From Bacteroidota bacterium (lineage in GTDB: Bacteria > Bacteroidota > Bacteroidia > Chitinophagales > Chitinophagaceae): a stretch of DNA of 64,000 nucleotides. The notes under the pieces are model-generated. The model did no database searches. It had not been told where the DNA came from and saw only the letters and a program-made list of their open reading frames with translations. The position numbers and the translations under genes were made by a program. Positions 20,481 to 31,023 of this stretch are shown one piece after another (position 1 is the first letter of the stretch; every line of letters starts with the position of its first letter). The stretch is taken from NCBI GenBank assembly GCA_016712665.1, contig JADJQP010000003.1:186001-250000 (forward strand). The letters run 5' to 3'.

Positions 20481-21128
20481 TTACAAGGCTTTTAGTTGAC
20501 GAATGGTTTCGGCAGGATTAGCTGATGCAAAAACTGTATTACCCGCAACCAGCACATCCGCACCGGCATCAATAATTTCTTTCGCATTTTCAAGCGTAAC
20601 GCCTCCGTCAATCTCAATTAGCGTTTGGGTGTTCCTTCGGATAATCTCGGCCTTTAATTGTTTAATTTTTTCAATCGTATAGGCAATAAACTTTTGTCCT
20701 CCAAAGCCTGGATTCACGCTCATCATGCATACCACATCAATATCATGCAACACATCAAAAATAGCCTGCACAGGGGTATGTGGATTAATGGCCACACCGG
20801 CTTTCATTTGCAGTGATTTAATTTGTTGGATATTGCGATGCAAATGCGGGCAGGCCTCCACATGAACGCTTAATATATCAGCACCTGCTTTTTTAAAATC
20901 TTCTGCAAATTTTCCGGGTTCCTCTATCATTAGATGCACATCTAAGGTCTTGGTTGCTTCTTTTTTTATGGCGGCAATTACGGGGAGGCCAAAACTAATA
21001 TTGGGCACAAAACGCCCATCCATCACATCCAGATGAAACCAATCCGCTTCTGATTCATTTATCATTTTGATATCTGCAGAAAGCTGCAAAAAATTTGCCG
21101 ATAAAACAGAGGGTGCAATCAATGCCAT
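20481..21128 (-). CDS. rpe: Ribulose-phosphate 3-epimerase
   Basis: A 215-residue TIM-barrel enzyme that interconverts ribulose 5-phosphate and xylulose 5-phosphate in the pentose phosphate pathway, in the cytosol. Motifs in order: APSVLSANF, WFHLDVMDGRFVPNISFG (metal His and catalytic Asp), LDVHLMIEEP (metal His), MSVNPGFGGQKFI and EIDGGV (metal and catalytic Asp), then GADVLVAGNTVF in the phosphate-binding loop. Length is normal for the family. Its start lies five bases after the stop of the TPR lipoprotein gene, so the two are probably in one transcript. Confidence 0.96.
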   Translation of the reverse strand: MALIAPSVLSANFLQLSADIKMINESEADWFHLDVMDGRFVPNISFGLPVIAAIKKEATKTLDVHLMIEEPGKFAEDFKKAGADILSVHVEACPHLHRNIQQIKSLQMKAGVAINPHTPVQAIFDVLHDIDVVCMMSVNPGFGGQKFIAYTIEKIKQLKAEIIRRNTQTLIEIDGGVTLENAKEIIDAGADVLVAGNTVFASANPAETIRQLKAL

Positions 21129-21133
21129 GATTA

Positions 21134-22150
21134 TTATTTTTTTATTTTTAGAGTAACTCTTTTTTTTGCATCTAGGTAGGTGCGGTTATCCGCCTTAAAT
21201 GAAATCGCTTGCTCATAATCTTCTTGCGCTTCAGCAAATTTTCCCATAATCTCCTTACAAATTCCTCTATTGTAATAGGCATCTGCATAGTCTGGTTTGT
21301 TCTGAATGGCGATATCAAATTGGCGAATAGCCTTTTCCGTAGAATCTTCTTGCATCAGCATCCATCCTGTATTGTAGTACGATTTGGCATAACTTCTATC
21401 CCGAAGAATCATTCGCTTAAACACCTTTTTAGCCTCGGTAAAATTCTCCTGTTTTTGCCAATACATTGCCTGTCCATACAAAGGTTCCATGTTATTCGTA
21501 TCTGCCTGATAAGCGTTTTCAAAATACTTCAACGCCAATGGATTTTTCTTATGGTCATAAATAATGGCCAATTGCATTTGCGCATCAACATATTTGGGCT
21601 CGGTTTGGACGGCTGTTTGAAAACTTGAAATGGCATTATTGGTATCCTTCATACTTTTATAACACATCCCCTTCAAAAAGTAGGCCTCAGCATTATACAC
21701 GTTTCCGCGCAACACCGTATTAATTTCTACAAAGGCTTTGGGAAATTCTTCTACGTACAAAAATAATTTGGCCATTTTCAAATGGGCTTTTTCATCATCA
21801 GGATTGAGGGAAAGTGCTTTTTGAAACCATGGAACACTGCCTGAGATATCTTTATGTTCAAATAACAAATCACCAACCGCGCTAAAGTACTTTGCTACCG
21901 TAGAATCCAGTTCGGCACTTTTTTGAAAATCTCGCAACGCAAATGAATCTTTCTTGATTGCCTTATAGGCTAAACCCCTATTATAAAATAGTTGTGCATC
22001 CTTTGGTTTTTTTTCGATAAGCCTGCTGATGGCTTCTACCTCTGCAAGTTCATTGTTTACATTGCCGACAGTTTCCTTGTTGCCTTTGTCAAAAAAATTG
22101 CATGAGATTTGCAACAGCAACAATAAGAATAAAATAGCGTATAATTTCAT
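21134..22150 (-). CDS. TPR repeat lipoprotein
   Basis: A 338-residue lipoprotein. ATG 22150 gives MKLYAILFLLLLLQISC, with lipobox LQISC; a TTG six bases upstream is not needed. Residues 45-330 carry about eight tetratricopeptide repeats, for example AQLFYNRGLAYKAIKKDSFA, AYFLKGMCYKSMKDTNNAIS and AYYNRGICKEIMGKFAEAQE. TPRs bind partner proteins, so this is likely a periplasmic or outer-membrane scaffold; no partner can be named. A TAnnTTTG box sits 16 bases before the start. Confidence 0.85.
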   Translation of the reverse strand: MKLYAILFLLLLLQISCNFFDKGNKETVGNVNNELAEVEAISRLIEKKPKDAQLFYNRGLAYKAIKKDSFALRDFQKSAELDSTVAKYFSAVGDLLFEHKDISGSVPWFQKALSLNPDDEKAHLKMAKLFLYVEEFPKAFVEINTVLRGNVYNAEAYFLKGMCYKSMKDTNNAISSFQTAVQTEPKYVDAQMQLAIIYDHKKNPLALKYFENAYQADTNNMEPLYGQAMYWQKQENFTEAKKVFKRMILRDRSYAKSYYNTGWMLMQEDSTEKAIRQFDIAIQNKPDYADAYYNRGICKEIMGKFAEAQEDYEQAISFKADNRTYLDAKKRVTLKIKK

Positions 22151-22166
22151 TTGCAACCAGAAGTGG

Positions 22167-22174
22167 CAAATTTA
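22167..22174 (-). promoter_or_regulatory. -7 promoter box for the TPR lipoprotein and rpe
   Basis: On the minus strand TAAATTTG is a full match to TAnnTTTG, 16 bases before ATG 22150. A TTTG lies 16 bases further upstream (22191-22194 on the plus strand as CAAA), a little closer than the usual 19-20. Confidence 0.45.
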
Positions 22175-22199
22175 CATTAAAAAGCGTTTACAAAAAGGA

Positions 22200-25100
22200 C
22201 TATCTTAGTAAAATCACATCACCATGCAATAATTGGGTCTCATCACTTAACGGACATTTATACCTCACTAAAAAGAAATAGGTACCTACTTCCGCATCGC
22301 TTCCTGCTAGTTTTCCATCCCAGCCTTCATCCAGAATTTTGGTTCTAAATACTTGGGCACCATAGCGGTTGTAAACCTCAAAGGATTGCAGACTGATATC
22401 TCCATGTTTTAAAATTCTGAATACATCATTATTATTATCACCATTGGGGGTAAAGGCATTCGGTAAAATGACATTACAACACGGTTCATAAATAATTTCA
22501 AATTCTGTTGAATCCACGCATCCCAAATTGTCTTTTACATAGCCCCAATGTTTGCCGTATTTCAAATTATAGGCATCCACAGTATTGGTTCCAATACCCG
22601 TCCATGCATATACAAATGGGGGAACGCCACCTACTACGGTTGCGGTTGCTTTTCCATCATCTCCCCTTCCGCCACAACTAGCCGGGGTAGTTGCTATCTG
22701 CATTTCAATCGGATTTTTTGGATTGATATAAACAATAGTATCGTTATAACAACCGAGTGTATCTAAAACCTGAATTAGATAGGCCCCGTCCGTAATTTGA
22801 TCGGCAAAGTTGGTTGCTCCAAAGGGAACGGTATTGAAAATATACCGGTATGGTGGGTAACAATCGATGGCATGCCAGCCTAAATATCCGGTTTTATCGC
22901 CTGCACAAAGAATTCCCACAACACTGTCTACAAGGATATACGGTTTCTTTTCGGATGGTAAAATATCATACTTTCCGGTTGACACACAACCAATGGAATC
23001 TTTTACTTCAATGATATACTCACCCGGGCTCAAATTATTGAAAAAGGTATCGGTATTATGTAAAACGCCATTCAAATAATAACTAAGTGGCGGGGTTCCA
23101 TCAACCGAAGTAACGGTAATAGCGGCATCGTTTACATCTGCACAACTTATTTCTTTTTTACTGATAAATTGTATCAAGACAGATGTAGCCGGTTCGCTAA
23201 TTACAAAGGTGGTATCATCTGTACAACCTTTAGAATCTTTAATGGTAAGGGTATAGTTGCCGGCAAGAAGATTGGTAAAGGTGCTTGAATTTTGGAAATT
23301 AATTCCATCAAGGGAATACGTATACGGAGGAGTTCCTCCCGAAGCGCTACCTGTTACCAAACCTGCACTATCTCCTTTACATAAGTTACCGGAGGTCAAT
23401 GCCACCGAAGCTGTGGCGGTTGCAAAGGCTCGGAGACAGAAAGTACGGTATCGTCTTGACAACCGATATTATCGGTTACTGATATCGTATAACTGCCGAT
23501 AGCCAAATTGGGGAAATAGCCTGAATTGCCATTCGGCACTGCATTGATAAAATAGCTATAAGGATTAAAACCTCCCACTGCTGCTAACGAAATGGAGCCA
23601 TCGTTCCCAAACTTACAACTCACATTCAAAATAACAACGGACGTAAAATTCATATAATTCGCTGCTTGCAAATTGACTATGGTATCTATAATGCAACCAT
23701 TGAGATCCATAACGTGCAACGTGTAAATCCCTGGTAATAAATTAGAAAAGGTAGGATTGGTACTATATAAAGAGGCATTAATGGCAAATTGGTAGGGCGC
23801 AAATCCTCCCGCGGCACCAATGGTAATGGCACCGGTGGTTGCATTACTACAATATGGCTGCACCATAGTGATATTGGTCACCACAATAGGTGGAGGGCCT
23901 GTTAGGTTGATCACGCTGTCCTTTACACAATTCAAACTATCTTTTATGTGAACGGTATAGGTACCAATTCCCAAATTGGTGATGGTATTGTTGAGCGAAT
24001 ACGGAAAGGCATTTACGGTATAATATTTAGGTCCCAAACCATCTGAGGCGTTAATGGTTATTGAGCCATCCGTTGTGTTGAAACAAAGTGGCGATACCAT
24101 ACTAATGCTATTAATGATAATTGGAGGCGCCACACCAATTGTAATGTTTGAATCGACGTAGCAGCCTAATTGATCTTCGATGTGCAATACATAAGCCCCT
24201 GGCACCAAGTTTGAGAACAAGCCGCCACCCTGTGGTACGCCACCATTCAAACTATAGGTTAATGGAGGATAGGGTGAAATGGCACTGACTGAAATAAATC
24301 CATTGGAAGCACCCGGACATAAAACAGGTGTATAATTGAGATTGGTAATATTAATGACAGTGGCATTGCTCAATACAATGGTAGTGTCATGTGTACAGCC
24401 ATTATTATCCTTAACAGTTAAGGTATAGGTTCCTATTAATAGATTTCCAAATGCTCCATTGGCTACAAAAGCGCCCCCATTAATGGCAAAAGTATAAGGA
24501 GGTACGCCCCCACTTCCGCCAACACTAATGATGCCGGTATTACCTATACAACCCGGTGATACAACCGTCACATTGGCAAAGTTAACCGGAAGTGGCTGTG
24601 TAATGGTAATAACCGTATCGTATTCACAGCCCTTAGCATCTTTCACCATGATGGTATGATTTCCACGGAGATAAATTAATAAAACCATTACCCGCACCAT
24701 ATGCCCCTGCATCAATCTTATATTGATACGCTGGAACCCCACCGGTACCGGTAGCAGTGGCGGTTCCGGTATTGGTACCAAAACAAATGGTTGGAGTAAG
24801 CACAATACCCGCAAAACCAAGTTGAACAGGCTGCGCCAAATACACTACCGTATCTTTGAAGCAACCACTATTGTCTTGCGCGTGCAAGGTGTAAAAGCCG
24901 GAAGCCAAACCGGTAAAGGTATTAACCGGTCCGTTAGCTCCCCCGTTGATATTATACAAATAAGGAGCTACTCCACCCGTTACGGTCAATGCTAGACTTC
25001 CATTTGCATCACCAAAGCAAGTGGGCTGCACAGCCACAATTGTATTGACATAGAAATTGCCATTATTATTGATACTAACAACAGTTGTTTTTGTACAGCC

Positions 25101-28100
25101 ATTCGCATCCATAATCTTAACGGTGTACGTACCGGCGGCTAGATTGGTGAAATTTCCAGATGGACCATAGGGTCCTGCATTGAGTCCATATTGATACGGA
25201 CTCACACCTCCAAATGCTGTAATATTGATACTACCGGTGGCATTGCCATTGCACGATGCATTCAATACTACAAGTGAATTCACCACTATCTCAGGTGGTT
25301 GTTGCAAATAAATTACCGTGTCTTTAATACATCCATTGGCGTCTTTTAAATGAATAGTATGTGGCCCCATGGACAAATTGTTCCAGTTAGAAATGGCACC
25401 ATAGGCACCCACACCAATAGCATAGGTATAACCGGGAGTTCCTCCGGCACCTAGTAAACTGATGCTTCCCAACCCGCCAAAGCAAGGAGGATTTACAATA
25501 TTCACATTGGTAAAATATAATGGAGGTGGAGAGGTAATGGTAACTACCGAATCTTTATGACATCCATTGGCATCGTACACGCTCACTGTATACGTACCCG
25601 GTCCTAATCCGTTGAATACACCACCGGCATTTGGTATTGCAAAATTCAATAAATAATTAATTGGCACAGCAGTCACCGTTCCCGTAATGGTAATGCTTCC
25701 TGTACCGGGACTATAACATGCTGAATTGGTTTTTATTACTGAATTGATGGCTACGACGGCAGAACTGGTAATAACAGTTACACTTGAAACCGTGCAATTA
25801 CTGGCATCTTTAGCTACCACCGTGTACGTACCGGCACCCAAACCGGGATAATTACCGGATGCCTGATAAGGAGCTCCGTTTAAACTATATTGATAGGCAG
25901 GATTTCCGTTTCCAGCAACTGCATTAATTACAGCTAATGGAGCCCCGCCACATCCCACATTGGTATGTGTGGAAATGATAAAGTTTAGGGTATTAGCACT
26001 GCTTAATATTACAATGGAGGAGCCGGTACAGTTATTGGCATCTTTTACAGTTACTGTATAAGTCCCTGCGCCCAAAGTATTGAATACATTACCTGCTACA
26101 TAAGGCCCTGCATTTAGAGAATAGGTATATGGCAAGGTCCCGCCAGAAGCAGTAACCGTAATACTACCTGAGGTAGGAAAACTACAAGTTGGATTCACTT
26201 TTACCACATTACTAATGATGGGCTGTTGGGTAATATTTAATGTAATAATTGTATCATGAATACAATTGCTATTGTCTTGCACATGTAAGGTATAGGTTCC
26301 CGCTGCCAAGTTCGGAAATGCATTAACCGGAGAATAGGCACCGGCATTAATCGCATAGGTGTAAGGGGGGGCTCCTCCATTTCCGGTAACCGTAATACTT
26401 CCTAAGGTTATGCAGGTTGGAAAAACCACCGTTGCATTTGCAAAATATAAATTACCGGGAGAGGTTAAAACGGTAGCAGAAGTAGCTGTGCATCCATTCG
26501 CATCTTTTATCGTAACGGTATAACTGCCTGAAACCAGAGGGGAAAAAACATTCCCGGCCTGAAAATTTACACCGTTAATAGAGTACGAATAGGGCCCCAC
26601 ACCGCCGCCCCCACTTACGGTCATACTTCCGAGATCCCCCACGCACGCCGGTTGCACCACTGTTAAGGAATTAATAGCCACCCCACCAATTGGTGTTAGG
26701 TTTACAACAGTGTCCTTAATACAATTATTTCCATCTTTAATATGCACCGTATAACTACCCGAAGCCAATCCAATAAAGCTTCCGCTAATTTGATAAGCAC
26801 CTGCATTGAGTGCATAATTTAAAGGAGGTGTACCACCATATGCTGTAATGTTGATAGCCCCGTTACTAGCGCCACAGGTAGGGTTCGTTAATGCTAACGT
26901 GTTGACTAAAATTTGCCCAGGTGAAGATAAAAATATCACAGAGGTAGCGGTACAGCCGTTCGCATCTTTGGCCGTTACAATATAATTTCCAGGTCCGAGA
27001 TTTGTAAGAATATTACTTGCCTGAAAGGGTTGCAAATTCACTGCATAGTTTAAGGGTGGTGCCCCTCCACTTGCGTTTACAGTTGCCGTGCCATTGTTAG
27101 CGCCATAACAGTTGGGATTTTGTAAGGATATGGAATTGATAATTACAGGTGCAGTGGGCACTAAATTTACAATGGTATCATCCTGACAATTGTTTGCATC
27201 TCGCAAATAAATGGTGTACGAACCTGCAGCTAAACCGGTAAATACGTTATTGGCACCCCACACACCTGCGTTCAATTTGTATTGAAAGGGAGGTGTGCCT
27301 CCCAAACTGGAGGCCGTAATAGAACCACTTGGCACGCCGGCACAGCCAAAAAAAGTAGCAACATTCACTTTCAAGGCCGGCAATACCGTAAATGCCAATG
27401 AGGTACCCACCGGTGTGCTGTTATTGCAATTGTCAATTAAGGTATTGGCATCGGTACCATTTTTAATAGAGAGCGTATAATTACCTGCCGGCAATGGATT
27501 TGAAAAATTAATAACAAACTTATTTGCAAAGCCTCCGCCGGCCACACAGGCTGCTGCACTTGCCGAGGTAATGGTGGCATTTGCAGGAGTTAAACTAAAA
27601 TCGCTCCCATTGGCAACAAAAGAACTACACTTTACATTTTCTGAAAGTAGGGCCGTAAGCGTATTGGGTGCATTGCAACCACCAGGTAAAGTAATTGACT
27701 TTATGGTTGCAAAAGAATTGTCTGCAATTTGACAAGTTGACAATGAAAAATTCATATTATAACCTGCCGCATTACCAGACGCATTATTTACTAGTATAAC
27801 AAACGTTTGCCCAGGCAACGCATTGATAGCACTACTAAAGGAGCCTCCACCGGCACTAATAGAAGGTTGCAGAATGGCTGTAGAAAGGCCGGTTAAACCA
27901 CCAGGGGTGGAATTGGCCAAAGAAGCATAATTACAGCGAATGGGTAACAGACCTGCACCAATATCTGCGCACGATTTGTCAGTAAGATCCCACACCGCAA
28001 TATCATAATCGGAGGTAACATTCGGAGTTAGAGTAAATACTAAGGTGCCTGCTGTACTTGTTGTTAAAATATACCAGGTTGAATTATTTTCACCGGTTGA

Positions 28101-28280
28101 TAAACATCCCTGATTGGTAGCATTCAATTCATTAATACTTCCGACCCCTGAATAAGCATTGGGCTGATTATATATGGTTTGACAAATCGGAATGGCATTC
28201 ATACAATTTTGAACAGGAGACTGAGAAAAGCCGTTTTGCCAAACTTGAATGAAAAATAAGAGGAGTAATATTTTTTTCAA
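22200..28280 (-). CDS. Giant SprB-repeat adhesin with type B T9SS domain (two frameshifts)
   Basis: About 2,026 residues when repaired. The likely start is TTG 28280, which directly precedes the signal peptide KKILLLLFFIQVWQNGFSQ; no ATG lies nearby. Residues 20-360 form a PPC-like/lectin-type amino-terminal region. About 21 SprB-type repeats of 75-80 residues follow, each with a TxxxPxCxGxxxGSI start, a GGTPPYTYSLNxGxY core and a GxYTVTVKDANGC end. The last 90 residues (LPNAFTPNGDNNNDVFRILK ... LLHGDVILLR) are the gliding-motility C-terminal domain. SprB of Flavobacterium is the mobile surface adhesin that drives gliding; this protein may play a similar role but its identity with SprB is inferred. 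Single-base shifts lie near 24665 (extra T) and 23415 (one base lost); they cancel, in line with a 6,081-base length. Confidence 0.85.
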
Positions 28281-28425
28281 ACGAAGAGTAATTTGGCTTA
28301 AAATTAGAAAAAATTAACTATGTTTCTGCATTCTATAAATGAAATTTACATTAATATGACAGTACGCGCTCAATCCATGGTGCTAAAGCTGCATTTATTG
28401 CGGTTAAGAAACCATCAGGCTTCAA

Positions 28426-28443
28426 GGTACTAAAAATAGTACC
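28426..28443. other. Perfect inverted repeat just after the SDR gene
   Basis: GGTACTA and TAGTACC arms surround a four-base A/T loop, two bases past the stop of the gene at 28446. No T-run follows on the minus strand, so it is a weak terminator candidate and perhaps an RNA-stability hairpin. Confidence 0.5.
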
Positions 28444-28445
28444 CT

Positions 28446-29315
28446 CTAGAGGAACTCTTTCACAAAATCGTCAACCGTACTAAATAAGAACTGGGGGTAT
28501 AAGGCCGAAAATTTTGTCTTCTGCAAACCACCTATCAAAGGTCGGGCAGCTGGTTGTTGCATCCTTTCTGTACTCATAGGAATTAATGAATAGGTAGCCT
28601 CCGGAAAATACTTAAGGACTCGTAGTGAAAGCTCCACCCTATTCATAAAATCGGTACTAGCGATATGAAAAATTCCATTGTGGCCATCTCTAAGTAGCAG
28701 ATACATAGCTTTTGCCACATCCATCGCATTAACCGGGGTGGCATATTGGTCGAAGGGAATATTGAGCGATAGGGACTCCTTTGCTAAACATTGTGAAACA
28801 ATTCTTGAAACAAAGTTCTTGTTTCTGATTTCATGACCATACACATTGGTGACCCGTAATACTAAGTGAGAAGGAGATGCAAGCAATACCATTTGCTCTG
28901 CTTCCAGTTTGTGTTTTGCATATACACTTAATGGTTGTGTACAATCTTCTTCATGATAGGGACCGGCCTTACCATCAAAAACATAGTCGGTAGATATGTA
29001 TACAAATTTCGCCTGGATGTCCGTTGCTAGTTGCAAAAGATTCCGTGTGGATGTTACCGTCTTTTGAAAGCTTTCTTCAATATGTGATTCACAATAATCG
29101 ACATGAGTCAGCGCGCCGCAATGGATAATAACATCAGGTGCAAAGGAACGAATATCAAAATTATCAGGATTTGAAAGATTTAGTGTGTCAAAATAAAAAG
29201 TACCTTCCGTTTTAAAACTGAAGTAACTCCCCACTACTTCGCAACCCTTTGCAGAAAAATGTTGTAGACAATTTCCACCAATCAAACCGGATGCACCTGA
29301 AATAAAAATTTTCAT
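28446..29315 (-). CDS. RmlD-like sugar-nucleotide reductase (SDR family)
   Basis: A 289-residue extended short-chain dehydrogenase/reductase. The Rossmann motif GASGLIGG lies at residues 7-14, the STDYVFDGKAGPYHEED block near 108-124 is typical of dTDP-4-dehydrorhamnose reductase, and the catalytic YAKHK (YxxxK) is near 131-135. It is last in a four-gene run after a 3,5-epimerase and a CDP-glucose 4,6-dehydratase, so it probably reduces the 4-keto group of an epimerised CDP-6-deoxyhexose. The nucleotide carrier is inferred from context; RmlD itself uses dTDP sugars. It follows the epimerase after two bases. Confidence 0.85.
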   Translation of the reverse strand: MKIFISGASGLIGGNCLQHFSAKGCEVVGSYFSFKTEGTFYFDTLNLSNPDNFDIRSFAPDVIIHCGALTHVDYCESHIEESFQKTVTSTRNLLQLATDIQAKFVYISTDYVFDGKAGPYHEEDCTQPLSVYAKHKLEAEQMVLLASPSHLVLRVTNVYGHEIRNKNFVSRIVSQCLAKESLSLNIPFDQYATPVNAMDVAKAMYLLLRDGHNGIFHIASTDFMNRVELSLRVLKYFPEATYSLIPMSTERMQQPAARPLIGGLQKTKFSALYPQFLFSTVDDFVKEFL

Positions 29316-29317
29316 AC

Positions 29318-29866
29318 CTACAAATTAAAAGGAGATTTAAAATCAATCAAGGTTTCAAACTGTTTGTCTCTTTCTGACAAAATGGGATGACTGACATTCC
29401 AGTCAAACCCAAAACTACTATATAGCACTCCTCCATCCGCTGTGGCTTCATATTCACCACTGATAAAATAAAAGGTGGTGGCCAGTTCGCTAAGGGTACA
29501 AAATCCGTGTGCAAAACCTTTGGGTATTAATAATGCGAGACCATTTTCTTGCGACAGCATACGACCTACATATTGACCATAGGTGGCAGCATTCTTTCGC
29601 AAATCGAGGGCCACATCCACAATAGCGCCTTGCGTACAAAATACTATTTTTTCGTGTTCAAAGGGCGGCGCATGAAAGTGCATTCCACGGATGACATTTT
29701 TCTTTGAAATGCTATAAAAACTTTCTCTCATTTGAAAATCGATACCCTGCGATTGTAAATCCTTTGCATGAAATGGCTTTACAAATTCACCCCGCAAATC
29801 ACTTGCCTTAAATTGTTTAATCAATTTCACCTCAGGTATTTCGGTTTCTTCAATGGTCAGATTCAT
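29318..29866 (-). CDS. dTDP-4-dehydrorhamnose 3,5-epimerase family protein
   Basis: A 182-residue cupin-fold epimerase. I choose ATG 29866 (MNLTIEETEIPEVKLIKQFK); a GTG at 29923 overlapping the rfbG stop would add 19 residues of no known feature. Family motifs are present: DLRGEFVKPFH, RESFYSISKKNVIRGMHFH (active-site His), DVALDLRKNAATYGQY, and LLIPKGFAHGFCTLSE. It would epimerise C3 and/or C5 of a 4-keto-6-deoxy sugar, here presumably linked to CDP, because its neighbours make CDP-glucose derivatives. No separate dTDP genes (rmlA, rmlB) lie nearby. Confidence 0.85.
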   Translation of the reverse strand: MNLTIEETEIPEVKLIKQFKASDLRGEFVKPFHAKDLQSQGIDFQMRESFYSISKKNVIRGMHFHAPPFEHEKIVFCTQGAIVDVALDLRKNAATYGQYVGRMLSQENGLALLIPKGFAHGFCTLSELATTFYFISGEYEATADGGVLYSSFGFDWNVSHPILSERDKQFETLIDFKSPFNL

Positions 29867-29922
29867 AAAAAAAATAGCACTATTTAAACTGCAAATAGCA
29901 GTTGTTTGTAATAAAGACTTCA

Positions 29923-31023
29923 CTAGCTTTCATCTGCATCTTCTATAGAATTGTCAAAGTACGCATTAATATGTTCAATGCATTTAATATCTGCAGGCCT
30001 ACTATCAAAATACCATTCGATGGTCTTTTCAATGGCAGTGCGTGCATTATATGTTGGCACCCACCCAATGTCCTCTTTTATTTTTGAGATGTCGAGTCGC
30101 AAGGTAGATGCTTCATGAACCTTTTGAAGATTCTCAACGATTTTAATAGAGCCGGTGCCCGCTTTTTCGATGGCAATTCTTGTAAGCGATTCTACCGACG
30201 ACACATCTGCTTCATTGGGACCGATGTTATACGCGTCAGTATACTTTGTAGGCGACTCTACCATTTTGCTTGCCAACAACAAATAGGCTCCTAAGGGTTC
30301 AATAACATGTTGCCATGGTCGGGTTGCATGCGGATTTCCGCAATAAAATTTCGGCATTATTTTTAAGGCCTTTACGATATCAGGGATGATGCGGTTGTCC
30401 GCAAAATCGCCCCCTCCAATAACATTGCCGGCCCGTACCGAAACAAGCGACTTTTGATGTGCCTCATAATTGTTGGCATTGAAAAACGAATTGCGATACG
30501 ATGAAATGATAATTTCGGCAGCAGCTTTACTGGCAGAATATGGGTCGTAGCCACCCAATTTATCAGATTCTATAAACGCCCGATTCCCATCATTATTTTC
30601 ATACACCTTATCTGTGGTGATACAAACTACCACACATTTTTTGGGTAGATAACGAAGGGCGTCCAATAAATTTGCCGTGCCTTGTGCATTGACTTCAAAC
30701 GTATATAGTGGCTGTTGATATCCTTCCAAAACCAATGGCTGAGCGGCCATATGAAATACAAAATCGGGTTCAAAGTGAATCAATTCATGACGCAATTTTG
30801 CCGCGTCTCGGATATCATTGATGACACTCGATTTACACAGACTTTCTCCGTCAATCAAATGAAACAAATCGCCACTTTTTTCGGGAGCTAATGCATAGCC
30901 TTTTACCTCAGCACCCAACAAAGATACGATTTGCAATAGCCAAGAGCCTTTAAAACCGGTATGCCCGGTAATAAACACTTTCTTTCCTTTAAAATGATTT
31001 CGTAAAGCTGAAAAGGTTACCAT
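29923..31023 (-). CDS. rfbG: CDP-glucose 4,6-dehydratase
   Basis: A 366-residue SDR enzyme that converts CDP-glucose to CDP-4-keto-6-deoxyglucose, the branch point to CDP-linked deoxysugars of O-antigen. The NAD-binding motif FITGHTGFKGSWL near residue 17 is diagnostic of this family, FHMAAQPLV follows, and the catalytic YSASKAAAE lies near 155. The start is ATG 31023: the rfbF stop codon overlaps it in ATGGTAA, the coupling usual for this pair. A start at 31050 in the same frame would lie inside rfbF. Confidence 0.93.
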   Translation of the reverse strand: MVTFSALRNHFKGKKVFITGHTGFKGSWLLQIVSLLGAEVKGYALAPEKSGDLFHLIDGESLCKSSVINDIRDAAKLRHELIHFEPDFVFHMAAQPLVLEGYQQPLYTFEVNAQGTANLLDALRYLPKKCVVVCITTDKVYENNDGNRAFIESDKLGGYDPYSASKAAAEIIISSYRNSFFNANNYEAHQKSLVSVRAGNVIGGGDFADNRIIPDIVKALKIMPKFYCGNPHATRPWQHVIEPLGAYLLLASKMVESPTKYTDAYNIGPNEADVSSVESLTRIAIEKAGTGSIKIVENLQKVHEASTLRLDISKIKEDIGWVPTYNARTAIEKTIEWYFDSRPADIKCIEHINAYFDNSIEDADES

